From the NCBI RefSeq assembly GCF_037080055.1, contig NZ_JBAOJI010000007.1, positions 182,478-246,477 of the forward strand: a DNA stretch of 64,000 bases, given 5' to 3'. The notes under the pieces were generated by a model. The model was not told where the DNA came from. It did no database searches and saw only the letters and a list, made by a program, of their open reading frames with translations. The stretch comes from Halovenus sp037080055. GTDB lineage: Archaea; Halobacteriota; Halobacteria; Halobacteriales; Haloarculaceae. The position numbers were made by a program, and so were the translations under genes. Below, in pieces: positions 50,175 through 59,444 of the stretch (position 1 is the first letter of the stretch; each line of letters starts with the position of its first letter).

Positions 50175-50759
50175 TTGGGGATTGTTATATTAGAGCAGTT
50201 GATTACTGGGGAGGACGCTAAGGAGATCTACAAGGATTTTGAAGAGGTTTCGGTTCCTGCTCTTCGGGGAGTTTTTGATGCGCCTCCTGAAAGAAAAAAG
50301 AGATTAGAGCAGAAAGTATCTGAGGCCAAGAAAAAATATCGAAGGAAAAAGAAGGTCAACAAAGTTTGGAATTATCTGAGTGATTTGAGCGCTCTGGGGA
50401 TAGTTCAAATTGGACAGACTCTATTAGGAATCCCTGTCTACATGCTTCTGTATATTATTATCAAAGCATCATATCTTGGGTCACATACTTCTCTAAAGTT
50501 GGTTGATGTAGTGAAAATTTCTGATAAGTCGTCGGGTAAGTGGAATGAGGCCTTTCGACGAAGTTGGAATAATTCGATGAAGCAGCCTCGATTTCTTGCT
50601 GGAATAGTTTTAGCTAATCTCTTCAGAGACAGTATGCCGAAATACTACTTCAACGGCGTAGATACGTGGGAAGAAGTTTTGCCCGAGATACTTGAAGAAG
50701 GAGAAGTGCCGTGGGCAAAGGTGTTTCTGCTGGCCGGTTCGAAAAACACGTCTGATTGA
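50175..50759 (+). CDS. Unknown protein with basic region and hydrophobic helix, behind the STAND gene
   Basis: 194 residues from TTG 50175; the true start is uncertain (a second TTG lies at 50199). A charged N-terminal part ends in a strongly basic coil (KKKYRRKKKVNKV, ~54-66), then ALGIVQIGQTLLGIPVYMLLYIIIKASYLG, a hydrophobic segment long enough for one or two membrane helices, then a soluble tail with FRRSWNNSMKQPRFL. I do not recognise it. It shares the AT-rich composition of the STAND gene 68 bp upstream, so the two may have moved together and it could be a membrane partner or effector. Confidence 0.6.
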   Translation: MGIVILEQLITGEDAKEIYKDFEEVSVPALRGVFDAPPERKKRLEQKVSEAKKKYRRKKKVNKVWNYLSDLSALGIVQIGQTLLGIPVYMLLYIIIKASYLGSHTSLKLVDVVKISDKSSGKWNEAFRRSWNNSMKQPRFLAGIVLANLFRDSMPKYYFNGVDTWEEVLPEILEEGEVPWAKVFLLAGSKNTSD

Positions 50760-50765
50760 ACGTTG

Positions 50766-51176
50766 CTAATTAATCTGTCTCTGAACCTGTTTTTGAAATG
50801 TTTCGAATTTTTCTTCCAGCTCGCTCACTTGGTTTTCAAGCCTGTGTACTTCCTCCACGAGTTCGCTGTGGCTCAGATTCTTGTATTCGTCTAGATCCTC
50901 TCTGTCCGTATCTTCGAGGTATTGTTCTCCTTTCTGGGTTAGTTCGGCTTGTTTTGGGTGTTGGAAGACTCGTTTCTGCCCGTTGATTACTCTCTCCACT
51001 GTTCCGTCTGGTTTTGAGACTTCCAGTAGGTCGAGTTCTTCGAGTTTTTCGAAGGCGTAGGTGACGTGGTGGTTTTCGAGGATGGTTTCGGAGGTGATTT
51101 TCTGTACGTCGTCGTTGCCACTGTCGACCTGTTGGAGTATGATTTGTTCTTTTTCGCGTAGTTCTGGTTCAGTCAT
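50766..51176 (-). CDS. Winged-helix protein with C-terminal coiled coil
   Basis: 136 residues. MTEPELREKEQIILQQVDSGNDDVQKITSETILENHHVTYAFEKLEELDLLEV is a winged helix; the last 40 residues (LVEEVHRLENQVSELEEKFETFQKQVQRQ) form a heptad coiled coil for dimerisation. It overlaps the VirD4-like gene end by 8 bp and is the last gene of the T4SS operon; probably a regulator of transfer or a DNA-binding adaptor. Confidence 0.78.
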   Translation of the reverse strand: MTEPELREKEQIILQQVDSGNDDVQKITSETILENHHVTYAFEKLEELDLLEVSKPDGTVERVINGQKRVFQHPKQAELTQKGEQYLEDTDREDLDEYKNLSHSELVEEVHRLENQVSELEEKFETFQKQVQRQIN

Positions 51177-53085
51177 CAGCCTGTAGGACGCATTGGGTTT
51201 CGAGTGCGGAGCAGAACCCCTGGTCGTCGCGGTAGAGGCAGAAGTTTTCGAGGTCGCCGCGGTCGTTGTGCTCTAGTTCAGGGCATTCGTCCTCGACTTC
51301 TTCGTGCTCTTCCAAGGTGTCTCCGCTGAGTTCCAGGATGCGGTACTCGGCCTGCCTCAGTCCCTCGACGTCGGTGATGGGTTCGTTTTCGTCGTCCGTG
51401 TAGTAGCTGTAGCTGCCGGTGTCGTCTTTGTGTTCGTTTCCGCGGCGGTTGACCGGGTCGGAGACGATGTTTTCCAGTTTCGCTGCTTTCCCTTCTTCGA
51501 CGACGTAGAACACTTCCCGATCTTCCTGGACGCCCCTACGCAGGTTTTTGAGGACTTTTCCGGGTTTTGTCAGGGTGGAGTGTTCTGCTTCGAGGTGTGC
51601 GACTTCGTTGTCGGGGAGGTGGACGTGGCCGTCGGGTTTCTCTTCTTCCTGGCCTTGGTACAGCAGGTTGACGTGGAATCCCCGGTTTTCTAGATCTTGT
51701 TTGGCTGCTGCGAGGAGTTCCTGGTGTGTTTCCCCGCCGGCGTTGGCCTGGTTACCGAGTGACTGGGTCAGCTGGACTTGGGTTTTGGTACTGGTGCGGG
51801 CAGCGGCTTTCCTCTCTTTGATTTTGTCGACGTCGCTGTAGTCGGCTTCCCAGGGCGGGTACGTGTTGAACAGGACGGCGTTTCTCTGGTTCTTCTCTGA
51901 GGGTTTCTGGACTACGGCGCGGTACTTGCCGAGGCTGGTTAACGTGTGTTTGTCGATGCCTTGGAGCATTCCTGCGATCTGGGAGGTATTTTCGCTGCCG
52001 CTGGGGTTGAAACAGATTTTGGTTCGGCAGTTGTTGGAGACGGCCCGCCGCATTTCTGATGCGAGTTGTTGGAGGTACTGTGTCGCGAGCCAGCAACCTA
52101 AGCGGTATTCGCGGGCTTCGCTGAGGATTTTGGTGAAGTTGCTGCCTTCGCCGGCGAAGTTTTGGAGTTCGTCGACGTACAGGTAGAAGGGCTGTCTTTC
52201 CTCGAAGGGTTGTGTGATCCGGCTTTGTGCTGCTGCCCAGATATTTGTGATGACAATGCTTCCGACGAGTTCTGAGACGGTGCCGCCGACCTCTCCCTTC
52301 TGGATGTCGACGAGGACGATTTTACCCTGGTTGACGGCTTTTCTGAAGTCTAACCCGGATTCTTCTGCGCCGATGACTCTGCGGATGGTCGGGTTCATCA
52401 CGAAGTCGTTCAACCGGCGCTGCAAGGGCTCCATCTCGTAACTGCTCATGTCTTCTTTGACTCGGACGAGCTGTTCTCGGATGACGGAGTCCTGTGTCTG
52501 GTCGATGAGCTCGGTCAGTGGTTGGTCTTGGATTACGCAGCGGAAGACGTCGACCAAAGTCTTCGAAGAGTTTTGTTTGATGTTGAGGTCGAGGTGTGCC
52601 CGCAGGAGTGTTTCGAGGACTCGTCCGAACTGGTCTCCCCAGTTCTCGCTTTGGCGTTTGAACAGGTCGATGAGGTCGGAGACGATGATCTCTTTCTGAT
52701 TCTCCCTCTGTGCCTGGTTCATTTCTTCCGTAACCTGGGGTTCGAGGACGTTGATCGGAGTCACAGGTTCCTGTGCCGGGTTGATGTAGACTACGTCTTC
52801 GAGCCTGTCTTCAGGTAGTTTGGCGATGAATTCGTCTATCAGGTCTCCTTTCGGGTTGATGATACAGAGGCCGTGATCTTTCTCTGCGTCCTGTAAGGCG
52901 ACGTGGAGCAGGAGCTGGCTTTTGCCGTAGCCGGTCGGCCCGATGTTCAGGACGTGAGTCGGTCTGTAGTCATCATTGACGCCGACGTTTTCCTCGACTC
53001 CTAACTGACTTTCTCGGTAGCCGAGGTAGGTGGTGGTCAGGTTTTCTGTGCTTTCGATCAGGGTGCGGGTTTCTTCCGGGTTCAT
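51169..53085 (-). CDS. VirD4/TraD-like coupling ATPase
   Basis: 638 residues. Walker A NIGPTGYGKSQLLL (~47-60), then the family's INPKGDLIDEFI, Walker B FYLYVDELQNFAGEG (~297-311) and LATQYLQQL as motif C: a HerA/FtsK-type ring ATPase of the conjugative coupling class. No N-terminal transmembrane helices are visible, so membrane docking must rely on partners. The C-terminus has six cysteines (CPELEHNDRG...FCLYRDDQGFCSALETQC in outline), perhaps a metal site. It would feed DNA to the secretion channel. Overlaps the upstream helper gene by ATGA. Confidence 0.87.
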   Translation of the reverse strand: MNPEETRTLIESTENLTTTYLGYRESQLGVEENVGVNDDYRPTHVLNIGPTGYGKSQLLLHVALQDAEKDHGLCIINPKGDLIDEFIAKLPEDRLEDVVYINPAQEPVTPINVLEPQVTEEMNQAQRENQKEIIVSDLIDLFKRQSENWGDQFGRVLETLLRAHLDLNIKQNSSKTLVDVFRCVIQDQPLTELIDQTQDSVIREQLVRVKEDMSSYEMEPLQRRLNDFVMNPTIRRVIGAEESGLDFRKAVNQGKIVLVDIQKGEVGGTVSELVGSIVITNIWAAAQSRITQPFEERQPFYLYVDELQNFAGEGSNFTKILSEAREYRLGCWLATQYLQQLASEMRRAVSNNCRTKICFNPSGSENTSQIAGMLQGIDKHTLTSLGKYRAVVQKPSEKNQRNAVLFNTYPPWEADYSDVDKIKERKAAARTSTKTQVQLTQSLGNQANAGGETHQELLAAAKQDLENRGFHVNLLYQGQEEEKPDGHVHLPDNEVAHLEAEHSTLTKPGKVLKNLRRGVQEDREVFYVVEEGKAAKLENIVSDPVNRRGNEHKDDTGSYSYYTDDENEPITDVEGLRQAEYRILELSGDTLEEHEEVEDECPELEHNDRGDLENFCLYRDDQGFCSALETQCVLQADD

Positions 53086-54059
53086 TGTTCAGCTTGGGCG
53101 ATGTTTTCTTGTTCGATGCTGGGCAGCGACAGCAAGGCGGCGAGTTCGGGAACCGAGGTCTGGAAACTGTGGCTCCACGACCCGAATCTTCGGTGGGCAA
53201 CTGTTTCTGCGAAGTCGAGGACCCGCTGTTTTCGTAGGGATTTGACTGTGATTGTGTCGAGGTACTGGCCGGTGTCCGGGTTTTCGAAGGTGTTGTAGCC
53301 GCCGCTAAGCTCCTTTACCCGGCTCTGCGTGTATTCATCTGCTCCGATAACCAGGAACCGGATACTGGTGTGGAACCGGTTGGTCCCGGCCTTGTCTTCG
53401 ATGGCGTCGGCCTGCCGTTTTTCCCGTGGAGTCGGGTTACGGCTGCCCCACAGCTTCTCTTTCTCTTTCCGGAGGTAGCCGATGCGTTGGTATGCTCTCT
53501 TCCTCCAGTACCACCGACGCAGGGGTTTCCCGATTACGGGTTGGAACAGGACTTGTACTACGAACTTGGTGTCTCTCATCGCGTGCCTATGCAATGCGGA
53601 GACGGCGGAGTTTACCGGAGGCTGTTTGAAGTCGTGTTTCAGTGGGTACCAGTCGCGTCTTCCGGTGGTGAGGAGTCCTCCGCCGACGGTGTCTTCTGAC
53701 GTGACTGGTATTCCTTGGCTGCCTTCTTCGAACCGGATTCCTGGTATTTCGTTGGTGAGGTGTGTCCGTAGTTTCCGCTCTAGTCGGACTGTGGGTGTGG
53801 AGAACTGGAACTTGATTTTGTCTGGGTGGGTTCGCCGGATTTCGAAGGCGGCGACTGGTGACGTGTTTAGGAGTCCGAAGTACTTGGACTGTAGCTCGGT
53901 GACGGCTTTCACCAGGTTTTCCGGGACTGCTGGAATGTCTCCGTTTCTCGGTGTCTTGACTTCGATGGTGTGGGACTGTACCGCGGGTTTCCGCAGGTAT
54001 TCTGCTTCCTCTTCGGACGGCGTGGTCGTGTAGTACAGGAAGGGGTCAAGGTGGCTCAC
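53082..54059 (-). CDS. Unknown T4SS-operon protein
   Basis: 325 residues from a GTG start (MSHLDPFLYYTTTPSEEEAEYLRKPAVQSHTIEVKTPRN). GGTGA stands 6 nt before the GTG. The N-terminal half resembles the alpha/beta part that often precedes VirB4/HerA ATPases in haloarchaeal elements, and the region ~165-215 is basic (RRWYWRKRAYQRIGYLRKEKEKLWG). No catalytic motif and no membrane helix. Locked between virB4- and virD4-like genes by overlaps on both sides, so it is probably a structural or DNA-processing partner of transfer. Confidence 0.7.
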   Translation of the reverse strand: MSHLDPFLYYTTTPSEEEAEYLRKPAVQSHTIEVKTPRNGDIPAVPENLVKAVTELQSKYFGLLNTSPVAAFEIRRTHPDKIKFQFSTPTVRLERKLRTHLTNEIPGIRFEEGSQGIPVTSEDTVGGGLLTTGRRDWYPLKHDFKQPPVNSAVSALHRHAMRDTKFVVQVLFQPVIGKPLRRWYWRKRAYQRIGYLRKEKEKLWGSRNPTPREKRQADAIEDKAGTNRFHTSIRFLVIGADEYTQSRVKELSGGYNTFENPDTGQYLDTITVKSLRKQRVLDFAETVAHRRFGSWSHSFQTSVPELAALLSLPSIEQENIAQAEQ

Positions 54060-56188
54060 TGGTTTTCACCCTGGTTGACGATCCGGTGTTCGATGTCGGT
54101 GGATTCGATCTTTACCCGGGTGTCGAGTTTTCCGGAGATTTTCAGCAGTGCTTCACTGTACTCGCTTTCTGTCCCGGTTTTCAGTTCGTAGAGTTCCTGG
54201 CGTTCCCGTTGTGAGAGGTTGAAGTAGTCGACGACGTCCTCCGGCACCCGGTCGTGCCGCATAAACACCTTTCCAGGTACGTTATCCAGAATTTCCCGGC
54301 CTTCCCGGCAATAGGTGAAGTGGGAGGCGTTCTGCGTAACCAGGGTGACTGCGGTGTTGGTGTCCCGTCCTTCCAGTACGAACTGGTTCAGGATCTGCCG
54401 CCCGGTTTCGTCGTTCATCAGGATGCGGGCTTCGTCCATCAGTACCAGTGTCTTCGCTGAGTCCTGGCTGACGTAGCTGTATATCTCTCGAACCAACTCG
54501 ACAAGTTCCTGGACGTTCTCTTCCTGTCCCCGGTCTTCTACTTGGAAGCAGATGTGGCCGTCCGGGAAGCTGTAGTCACTGCTTCCGTCCAGGTTCTGTA
54601 TGCTGCCGCCGAGTTCTTTGATTACCTGCCTGTACTCCTGTTTCGGGTCGACAGCGATTATCTGAAGATTATCGTAGACCACGGCAGAACGCAGCAGTTC
54701 AATTTTCGCTGCGTAGCTTTTGCCGGAGCCGACCATTCCCATTCGAACCATTGAGTGAGAGGACCACTGGAATCGGTCAGCGAGGATGGGAGCTTGGTCG
54801 CTGGCATCGACGCCGTAGATGACGCCGTGGTCCTGTCGAGTGCTTTGGGTTCCGAACGGGAAGCCTGCTGCTGCACTGGTTGACGGCGCTAACTGGGTTT
54901 CGTTCAGTGCGTCTCCGTACGCTGGGTGGTCGGTTTTGAAGGCCTGATCGGTTCTGAGAACCGGTTTTGTGTACTGGATTTGCAGGGTGTCCAATCGGTT
55001 CTGTATCTGCCGGTAAGTTTGGATACAATCCTGTTTGTCGTTGGCTTTGGCGGTGATGTAGACGCCGTAGTCGACTGCTGTGCTTCGGCGTTCAGCTAGG
55101 AGGTCAAGTATCCATTCTGTGTCTTCGAGCAGTGTTTCGAGTTTGTTGGTGCCTCTGTAGCCGTGGCTAAGGATTGAGTCGATCTCGGCGTTCAGCTTTT
55201 CTGATAGGCGTTGGAGCTTGTTCGAGGCTTCTGCACTACTCCTCGGTTTGATGACCTGTGTTATGTCGACGAGTCCTTCGGTACGCAGCAGTTGCAGAGG
55301 CCAGCCGAGTTCAACGGTGGACGGGTACTCGGACAGGTATAGGGATTTCCTGTAACCTTTCGTGTTGAATTTCTTTCCAAAGCTGGTCCAGTTGGGCTCT
55401 ATATTTTCGCTGGCTGTTCCCGGGTAGAAGTTGTTGAGAGTTTTCAGCTCGTTGTCAGTGACTCGTTCTGCCTGGAGTTCTGCTGAGTTGATTGCGTCGA
55501 TAACTTCGTTGCACCGGCTGTTCAATTCCTCTGTCAGTGGTTTCTCATCGATTTCCTTGTCGGTGAGTCGTAGGAAGTTGGGTAGCAGGCTGTCGGCGTC
55601 TCTCTCTGCGAAGATCTTGATGTAGTGCGTGGTGTAGGACAGGTCTTGCTCGGAGAACTCCCTGCACCTTAGCATATACTGGTGCCGGATATCGTGCCGG
55701 ATCTCTCCGGGCTTATCCAGTTTCTGGATGTAGTCGTGTAGATCCAGGTGGTTCTGACGAGAGATAATGTGGACAGGGTAGTTGACTGTGTCCAGCAGCC
55801 TTCGGTACAGGCTGTGTAGAGCTTTTCTCTCATCTTCGGTCTTCATATCGAGGTTGGTCGGAGTGACTTTGACCAACGCCGCAGCTCTGTCGTCACTCAT
55901 CCTGATGATCTTGGTAAAGGAGGTCGGGTCAGACTCCATCTCGATCTTTTTCTGGTGGGTTCGATACCGTACCAGGTTGTAGATCAACGTGTCCAGGTGC
56001 TGGCCGTATGGTGTGAACCAGTACCATACAGCTCCCAGGAACGCGGCGAAGACGAACCCCAGGATGGATGGAGTCAGGATGTAGACGAGTGCGCTTGGTG
56101 TCAGCAGCCGAAGCAAGTCCTTCACGGTGAACTGACCGAAGAACTTGGTGGAGACCCCCAGCTTACCTGGGAAACGGATACCAGTCAA
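54056..56188 (-). CDS. VirB4-like conjugation ATPase
   Basis: 710 residues from TTG (GGTGA lies 6 nt upstream). Two membrane helices near the N-terminus (~28-58) precede a long region and then the ATPase: Walker A GMVGSGKSYAAKIELL (~483-498), VDPKQEYRQVI, Walker B LVLMDEARILM (~580-590) and VTQNASHF. The order matches VirB4/TraC plus a fused VirB3-like membrane start, as in other archaeal conjugative systems. It energises pilus biogenesis and substrate transfer. Confidence 0.9.
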   Translation of the reverse strand: MTGIRFPGKLGVSTKFFGQFTVKDLLRLLTPSALVYILTPSILGFVFAAFLGAVWYWFTPYGQHLDTLIYNLVRYRTHQKKIEMESDPTSFTKIIRMSDDRAAALVKVTPTNLDMKTEDERKALHSLYRRLLDTVNYPVHIISRQNHLDLHDYIQKLDKPGEIRHDIRHQYMLRCREFSEQDLSYTTHYIKIFAERDADSLLPNFLRLTDKEIDEKPLTEELNSRCNEVIDAINSAELQAERVTDNELKTLNNFYPGTASENIEPNWTSFGKKFNTKGYRKSLYLSEYPSTVELGWPLQLLRTEGLVDITQVIKPRSSAEASNKLQRLSEKLNAEIDSILSHGYRGTNKLETLLEDTEWILDLLAERRSTAVDYGVYITAKANDKQDCIQTYRQIQNRLDTLQIQYTKPVLRTDQAFKTDHPAYGDALNETQLAPSTSAAAGFPFGTQSTRQDHGVIYGVDASDQAPILADRFQWSSHSMVRMGMVGSGKSYAAKIELLRSAVVYDNLQIIAVDPKQEYRQVIKELGGSIQNLDGSSDYSFPDGHICFQVEDRGQEENVQELVELVREIYSYVSQDSAKTLVLMDEARILMNDETGRQILNQFVLEGRDTNTAVTLVTQNASHFTYCREGREILDNVPGKVFMRHDRVPEDVVDYFNLSQRERQELYELKTGTESEYSEALLKISGKLDTRVKIESTDIEHRIVNQGENQ

Positions 56189-57273
56189 TCGTCATCACCC
56201 CAATTGAACGCCTTACCTCCAGAGGAGACCCGGCGCTTCCTCCGGTGATCTCGCAATCTCTGTTTCTGATCTTCGTCCAGTATTTCACCGAACTCTCCTT
56301 CCTGTTCCGTGCTGGAGCTGATCCGCTGTTTCACGTTGCTGGAGGCGGCGTATGTCAATCCGACTGCGGCCTGTGATGCGTCCCAAACCTGTTTCGGCAC
56401 GAGCAGTAGGAGTACGAGGGATGCGACTCCGAGCAGCCAGTTCGAGACTCCTTGGAGTACTGTGGATCCTGCTCCGCTTGTTAATGCGAAGGAGAATTTC
56501 AGTACGAGCATATCCAAGGGTGCGATCAGTAGTGCGGCGAACCAGCCGGCGATGAACGTGTCACTGTATCTCTTCACGCGTGGCAGGCTCCATCCGAGCG
56601 CGAGTAACGGGGAGATTGCGGCGACGAACAGGATGTAGACGTCGCGGATGATGAACAGTACTGCAACCGCCAGCAACAGCAGTGACTGGAAGATGTAAGC
56701 CAGTACCAGGCCGGTTGTGATACCCCAGTTCTGCTGTATAGTTGTATCCAGGAAGTCAGGTTGGAACGCGATTGTCAGTGCGCGTGTGAAGTCTACTCCG
56801 AGCTGTAGTAGCGGGAGGGAGACTGCGGAGAACACGAGTGCGATCACGACCCGTGGCAGGATTTTTCGGACTTGTCCGTAGGAGATCCCGAGGATTGGAC
56901 CGATCATATGGAGTATGCCGGCGACGATGAACGCTAGCGAAGACAGTAGGAAGGTGACGAGGAGTACGTCGCTGTGGACGTCTTCGACCGCCGGGTTCGG
57001 ATGTACGTCAGGTGTCGCTGTCAACAGTCGTGCGATTAGTGAGAGTAGTGCGCCGACCAGGTTGATGAACGGTTCAAACAGGATGCTGTGGAGGATATCC
57101 CCCAGGTTTTCTTCCCAGTTATCAGTGAAGTCCGTGATCGCCTCTGTCAGCTCGGCAAGGATGCCGGTCTGCTGTTCTTCCTCTGTTTCGTGGTCCGCTG
57201 CCACCGGTGTAACGAAGGCGGTGCTGATGACCAGCAGCGTCAACGCCGTAAGGGCCAGTTTCTCACCTTTCAT
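56185..57273 (-). CDS. VirB6-like polytopic membrane protein
   Basis: 362 residues. A signal peptide (LALTALTLLVISTAFVTPVAA, ~6-26) is followed by six to seven membrane segments (~70-90, 105-130, 140-160, 190-215, 220-235, 245-265, 280-298) and a polar cytoplasmic tail (QEGEFGEILDEDQKQRLRDHRRKRR). Size, topology and place directly upstream of virB4 suit VirB6/TrbL, the inner-membrane channel component. Confidence 0.8.
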   Translation of the reverse strand: MKGEKLALTALTLLVISTAFVTPVAADHETEEEQQTGILAELTEAITDFTDNWEENLGDILHSILFEPFINLVGALLSLIARLLTATPDVHPNPAVEDVHSDVLLVTFLLSSLAFIVAGILHMIGPILGISYGQVRKILPRVVIALVFSAVSLPLLQLGVDFTRALTIAFQPDFLDTTIQQNWGITTGLVLAYIFQSLLLLAVAVLFIIRDVYILFVAAISPLLALGWSLPRVKRYSDTFIAGWFAALLIAPLDMLVLKFSFALTSGAGSTVLQGVSNWLLGVASLVLLLLVPKQVWDASQAAVGLTYAASSNVKQRISSSTEQEGEFGEILDEDQKQRLRDHRRKRRVSSGGKAFNWGDDD

Positions 57274-57278
57274 TGTCC

Positions 57279-57644
57279 TTAGGCGCAGATGCTACCTCCG
57301 AGCTGGGAGACCAGGTATGAGGTAATCATATTCGCACTCAGCAACAGGACTGCCCCGATGAACCCGTTCTTGGCAATGTTCTTCCCGAGGCGGTTGTAGT
57401 CCTGTCCGGGGATGATCAGGCAGGTTCCGGCGACGACGAATGTCAATGTTGCCAGGCCGACTCCGGCCAGGAACGCTAACTCGGTAATCGAGTTCAAGAA
57501 TGTGAATAACGGCTCCAGTCCTGAAGGCGGGTCGCAGGGGAGGTCGTCCGCAGCGGTCTGTGCTGCGGCTGGTTGGATGAATACGATGCTGGTCAGGCTG
57601 TAGACCCAGAGTTTTAGGGTCTTCCGCGGGAGTTCTGCGAACAT
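57279..57644 (-). CDS. VirB2/TrbC-like pilin or small T4SS membrane protein
   Basis: 121 residues from ATG 57644. A signal peptide (LKLWVYSLTSIVFIQPAAA) is followed by two hydrophobic helices (~54-78, 94-115) flanking a short polar loop with basic residues (GQDYNRLGKNIAKNG), the topology of VirB2/TrbC pilins; two cysteines (CDPP and terminal CA) may form a bond. First gene of the T4SS operon. An upstream TTG would remove the signal-peptide logic. Confidence 0.75.
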   Translation of the reverse strand: MFAELPRKTLKLWVYSLTSIVFIQPAAAQTAADDLPCDPPSGLEPLFTFLNSITELAFLAGVGLATLTFVVAGTCLIIPGQDYNRLGKNIAKNGFIGAVLLLSANMITSYLVSQLGGSICA

Positions 57645-57720
57645 TACAGGCTGGACCGAGGTTGGAGACGCTGTTAATGACGACAAGAAAATTTCCTAGT
57701 AAAAATATCAGGAAAAGAAA

Positions 57721-58731
57721 ATGAGTGTAGATCAGATTACGGCGTACGCTGTGGACCTGAGAATTTACAAGGATCAGGCGAGCGTAACGACACCGGGAAA
57801 TTATCTAGAAATTCCTCTTCCAGATGAGGTCGCTGACTTTGAAGGTGTGGAGATCGGTGAGAAATCTTTCTATGTACATCTGGTGAAGGATGACGACTTT
57901 TCGTACCTGAGGTACACCCCGGATGACGATAGTTCACGGCACTTTCTGAAACTAAAGGAGAAGAGTGGCAGCGACCCTTCTCTTGCGGTTAGTCTTCCTG
58001 CTGAGTATGCGGTTACATACAATCTAAGCCCTTTCCAGGGAATGGAGCACGGAGACAGAGTGAATATCGAAATACGTGAAGATGAAAATGAGATACGGGT
58101 CTACACGCCGGAAGAATTCCCACATCGAGTGAAACAGTTATCTGAGGAAGGTACCCTGACCGATTTCGATACACCGGTGATCGCACCTGTACTGGCGACA
58201 GGCGACGGGTTCACAGATTTAACGGTCTCAGCTAACGCACAGAGTCAGAAGTTCGAGATCGTGCCGTTTGATGGGCAGCACCGGAGTTTTGTGGAGATCG
58301 CGGAGGAATACCCGATTTTCCGTTCTCAGACTGGCAGAGTAAGAGGTGAGGTGTTTCGAGGTGGTCCAAGGCTCCTGAATGCTGTGAGAGATGAATCCGG
58401 TATTCCAACTATCGAGGCAGATATCAAAGTGAAATGGGCTCCAGATGCTCCGCCGAGTATGGGTGGCGGTGGTGAGGTAATCTATACTAAGGAGAGCTCT
58501 TCTTCAGCAAAAGTGGAACTTCAGGAAGAGGGTTCATATTCTGTATTAGCGGAGAAAGACGGTGAAAGCGGTGGTATGTGGCTGGCCCCTGATCCGAATC
58601 TGGCTATGACTGATCCAATTAGAGACTCTTGGAGTGCATTCCTATTTGATGACGAGGAAGATTGGGAAGCACCGAAGATCTACATACCGGTGAACTTGGG
58701 AGAGGTCAAAGGTCACTGGCCACAGCGTTAG
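57721..58731 (+). CDS. Unknown element protein with AbrB-like segment
   Basis: 336 residues, beta-rich. The segment LAVSLPAEYAVTYNL...GMEHGDRVNIEI...NEIRVYTPEEF (~88-135) looks like a SpoVT/AbrB swapped-hairpin motif. The C-terminal third has GGGGEVIYTKESSSSAKVEL. No signal or membrane segment. It is divergent from the T4SS operon, sharing a 76-bp promoter region, so a regulatory role for transfer is possible (inference). The gene is AT-richer than the T4SS genes. Confidence 0.6.
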   Translation: MSVDQITAYAVDLRIYKDQASVTTPGNYLEIPLPDEVADFEGVEIGEKSFYVHLVKDDDFSYLRYTPDDDSSRHFLKLKEKSGSDPSLAVSLPAEYAVTYNLSPFQGMEHGDRVNIEIREDENEIRVYTPEEFPHRVKQLSEEGTLTDFDTPVIAPVLATGDGFTDLTVSANAQSQKFEIVPFDGQHRSFVEIAEEYPIFRSQTGRVRGEVFRGGPRLLNAVRDESGIPTIEADIKVKWAPDAPPSMGGGGEVIYTKESSSSAKVELQEEGSYSVLAEKDGESGGMWLAPDPNLAMTDPIRDSWSAFLFDDEEDWEAPKIYIPVNLGEVKGHWPQR

Positions 58732-58877
58732 CTGGGACTGCTCTTTCTTCTCCTGAAGTACATCAGAACGGAGAACAGGGTTAGAGGTGTTGAGATTTTC
58801 CAGTATCCCTGTGCTATTCTTATTCCGCCTACTGCTGCGGTGAAGAGCCAGAGTTTCTGGTTGGTGGAGATAGCCAC
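58728..58877 (-). CDS. 49-residue putative membrane peptide
   Basis: GTG-started ORF: (M)AISTNQKLWLFTAAVGGIR... then ...YWKISTPLTLFSVLMYFRRRKSSPS, one or two hydrophobic stretches and a basic tail. GGATATATT (58900-58908, minus strand) is at leaderless spacing. The stop overlaps the end of the convergent gene by 4 bp. Support is modest. Confidence 0.4.
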   Translation of the reverse strand: MAISTNQKLWLFTAAVGGIRIAQGYWKISTPLTLFSVLMYFRRRKSSPS

Positions 58878-58894
58878 AAGGCGAACTCTACTTT

Positions 58895-59428
58895 TTATTC
58901 AATATATCCTTTTTCGGCTTCAAATCCTTCGCCTTCAAGCGCATCGATAATGCCGTCTACCTGTTCGTGGGCGTCTTCTTCTGTGAACGGTGGGTGTGTC
59001 TCGCTGGTTTGTACTCTCCAGTAATCGTCCGGGAATTCTGGAGTGTACCTTACGTCGAGTCCGAAGGCAGGGAATGGCTCATCGACATCGATAGGTCCAT
59101 CTTGGCCTTGGATCTGGTTTGTCACTGGTTCGTCGACGTGGAGTACTCCTCTCAGGTTGCGGTAGATTAGTGATTCTACGTCCTGTCCTTCTTGGATTGC
59201 TTCGCTGAATTCGTCTCCGCTCACGTAAAAGAAGAGCTGTTCCTCGTCTTGTACTTCATCGAGGGTTGCTGTGAGTGCTTCTTGAGGTGTTTCTGCGGCG
59301 TTTGCGACCACGAAACCGTTTCTGTCTTCTACCTGGGCTTGATATGAGTTTACGTCGTAGCCGGCGTCTTCCAATGCTTCTGCACCAGTACGCAGATTCT
59401 CGCTGAAACGAGACGCAAAATCAGTCAT
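58895..59428 (-). CDS. Acidic element protein, unknown
   Basis: 177 residues, strongly acidic alpha/beta protein: MTDFASRFSENLRTGAEALEDAGYDVNSYQ ... SGDEFSEAIQEGQDVESLIYRNLRGVLHVDEP ... HEQVDGIIDALEGEGFEAEKGYIE. No known motif. The promoter lies within a large palindrome at 59445-59463; the predicted transcript start coincides with the ATG. Divergent from the DUF932 gene. Confidence 0.65.
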   Translation of the reverse strand: MTDFASRFSENLRTGAEALEDAGYDVNSYQAQVEDRNGFVVANAAETPQEALTATLDEVQDEEQLFFYVSGDEFSEAIQEGQDVESLIYRNLRGVLHVDEPVTNQIQGQDGPIDVDEPFPAFGLDVRYTPEFPDDYWRVQTSETHPPFTEEDAHEQVDGIIDALEGEGFEAEKGYIE

Positions 59429-59444
59429 ATACTACTAAGAAATA

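Noticed and set aside
53082..54059. Relaxase assignment for the T4SS helper protein
   Set aside because: No His-hydrophobic-His metal motif or catalytic Tyr arrangement is visible; left as unknown.
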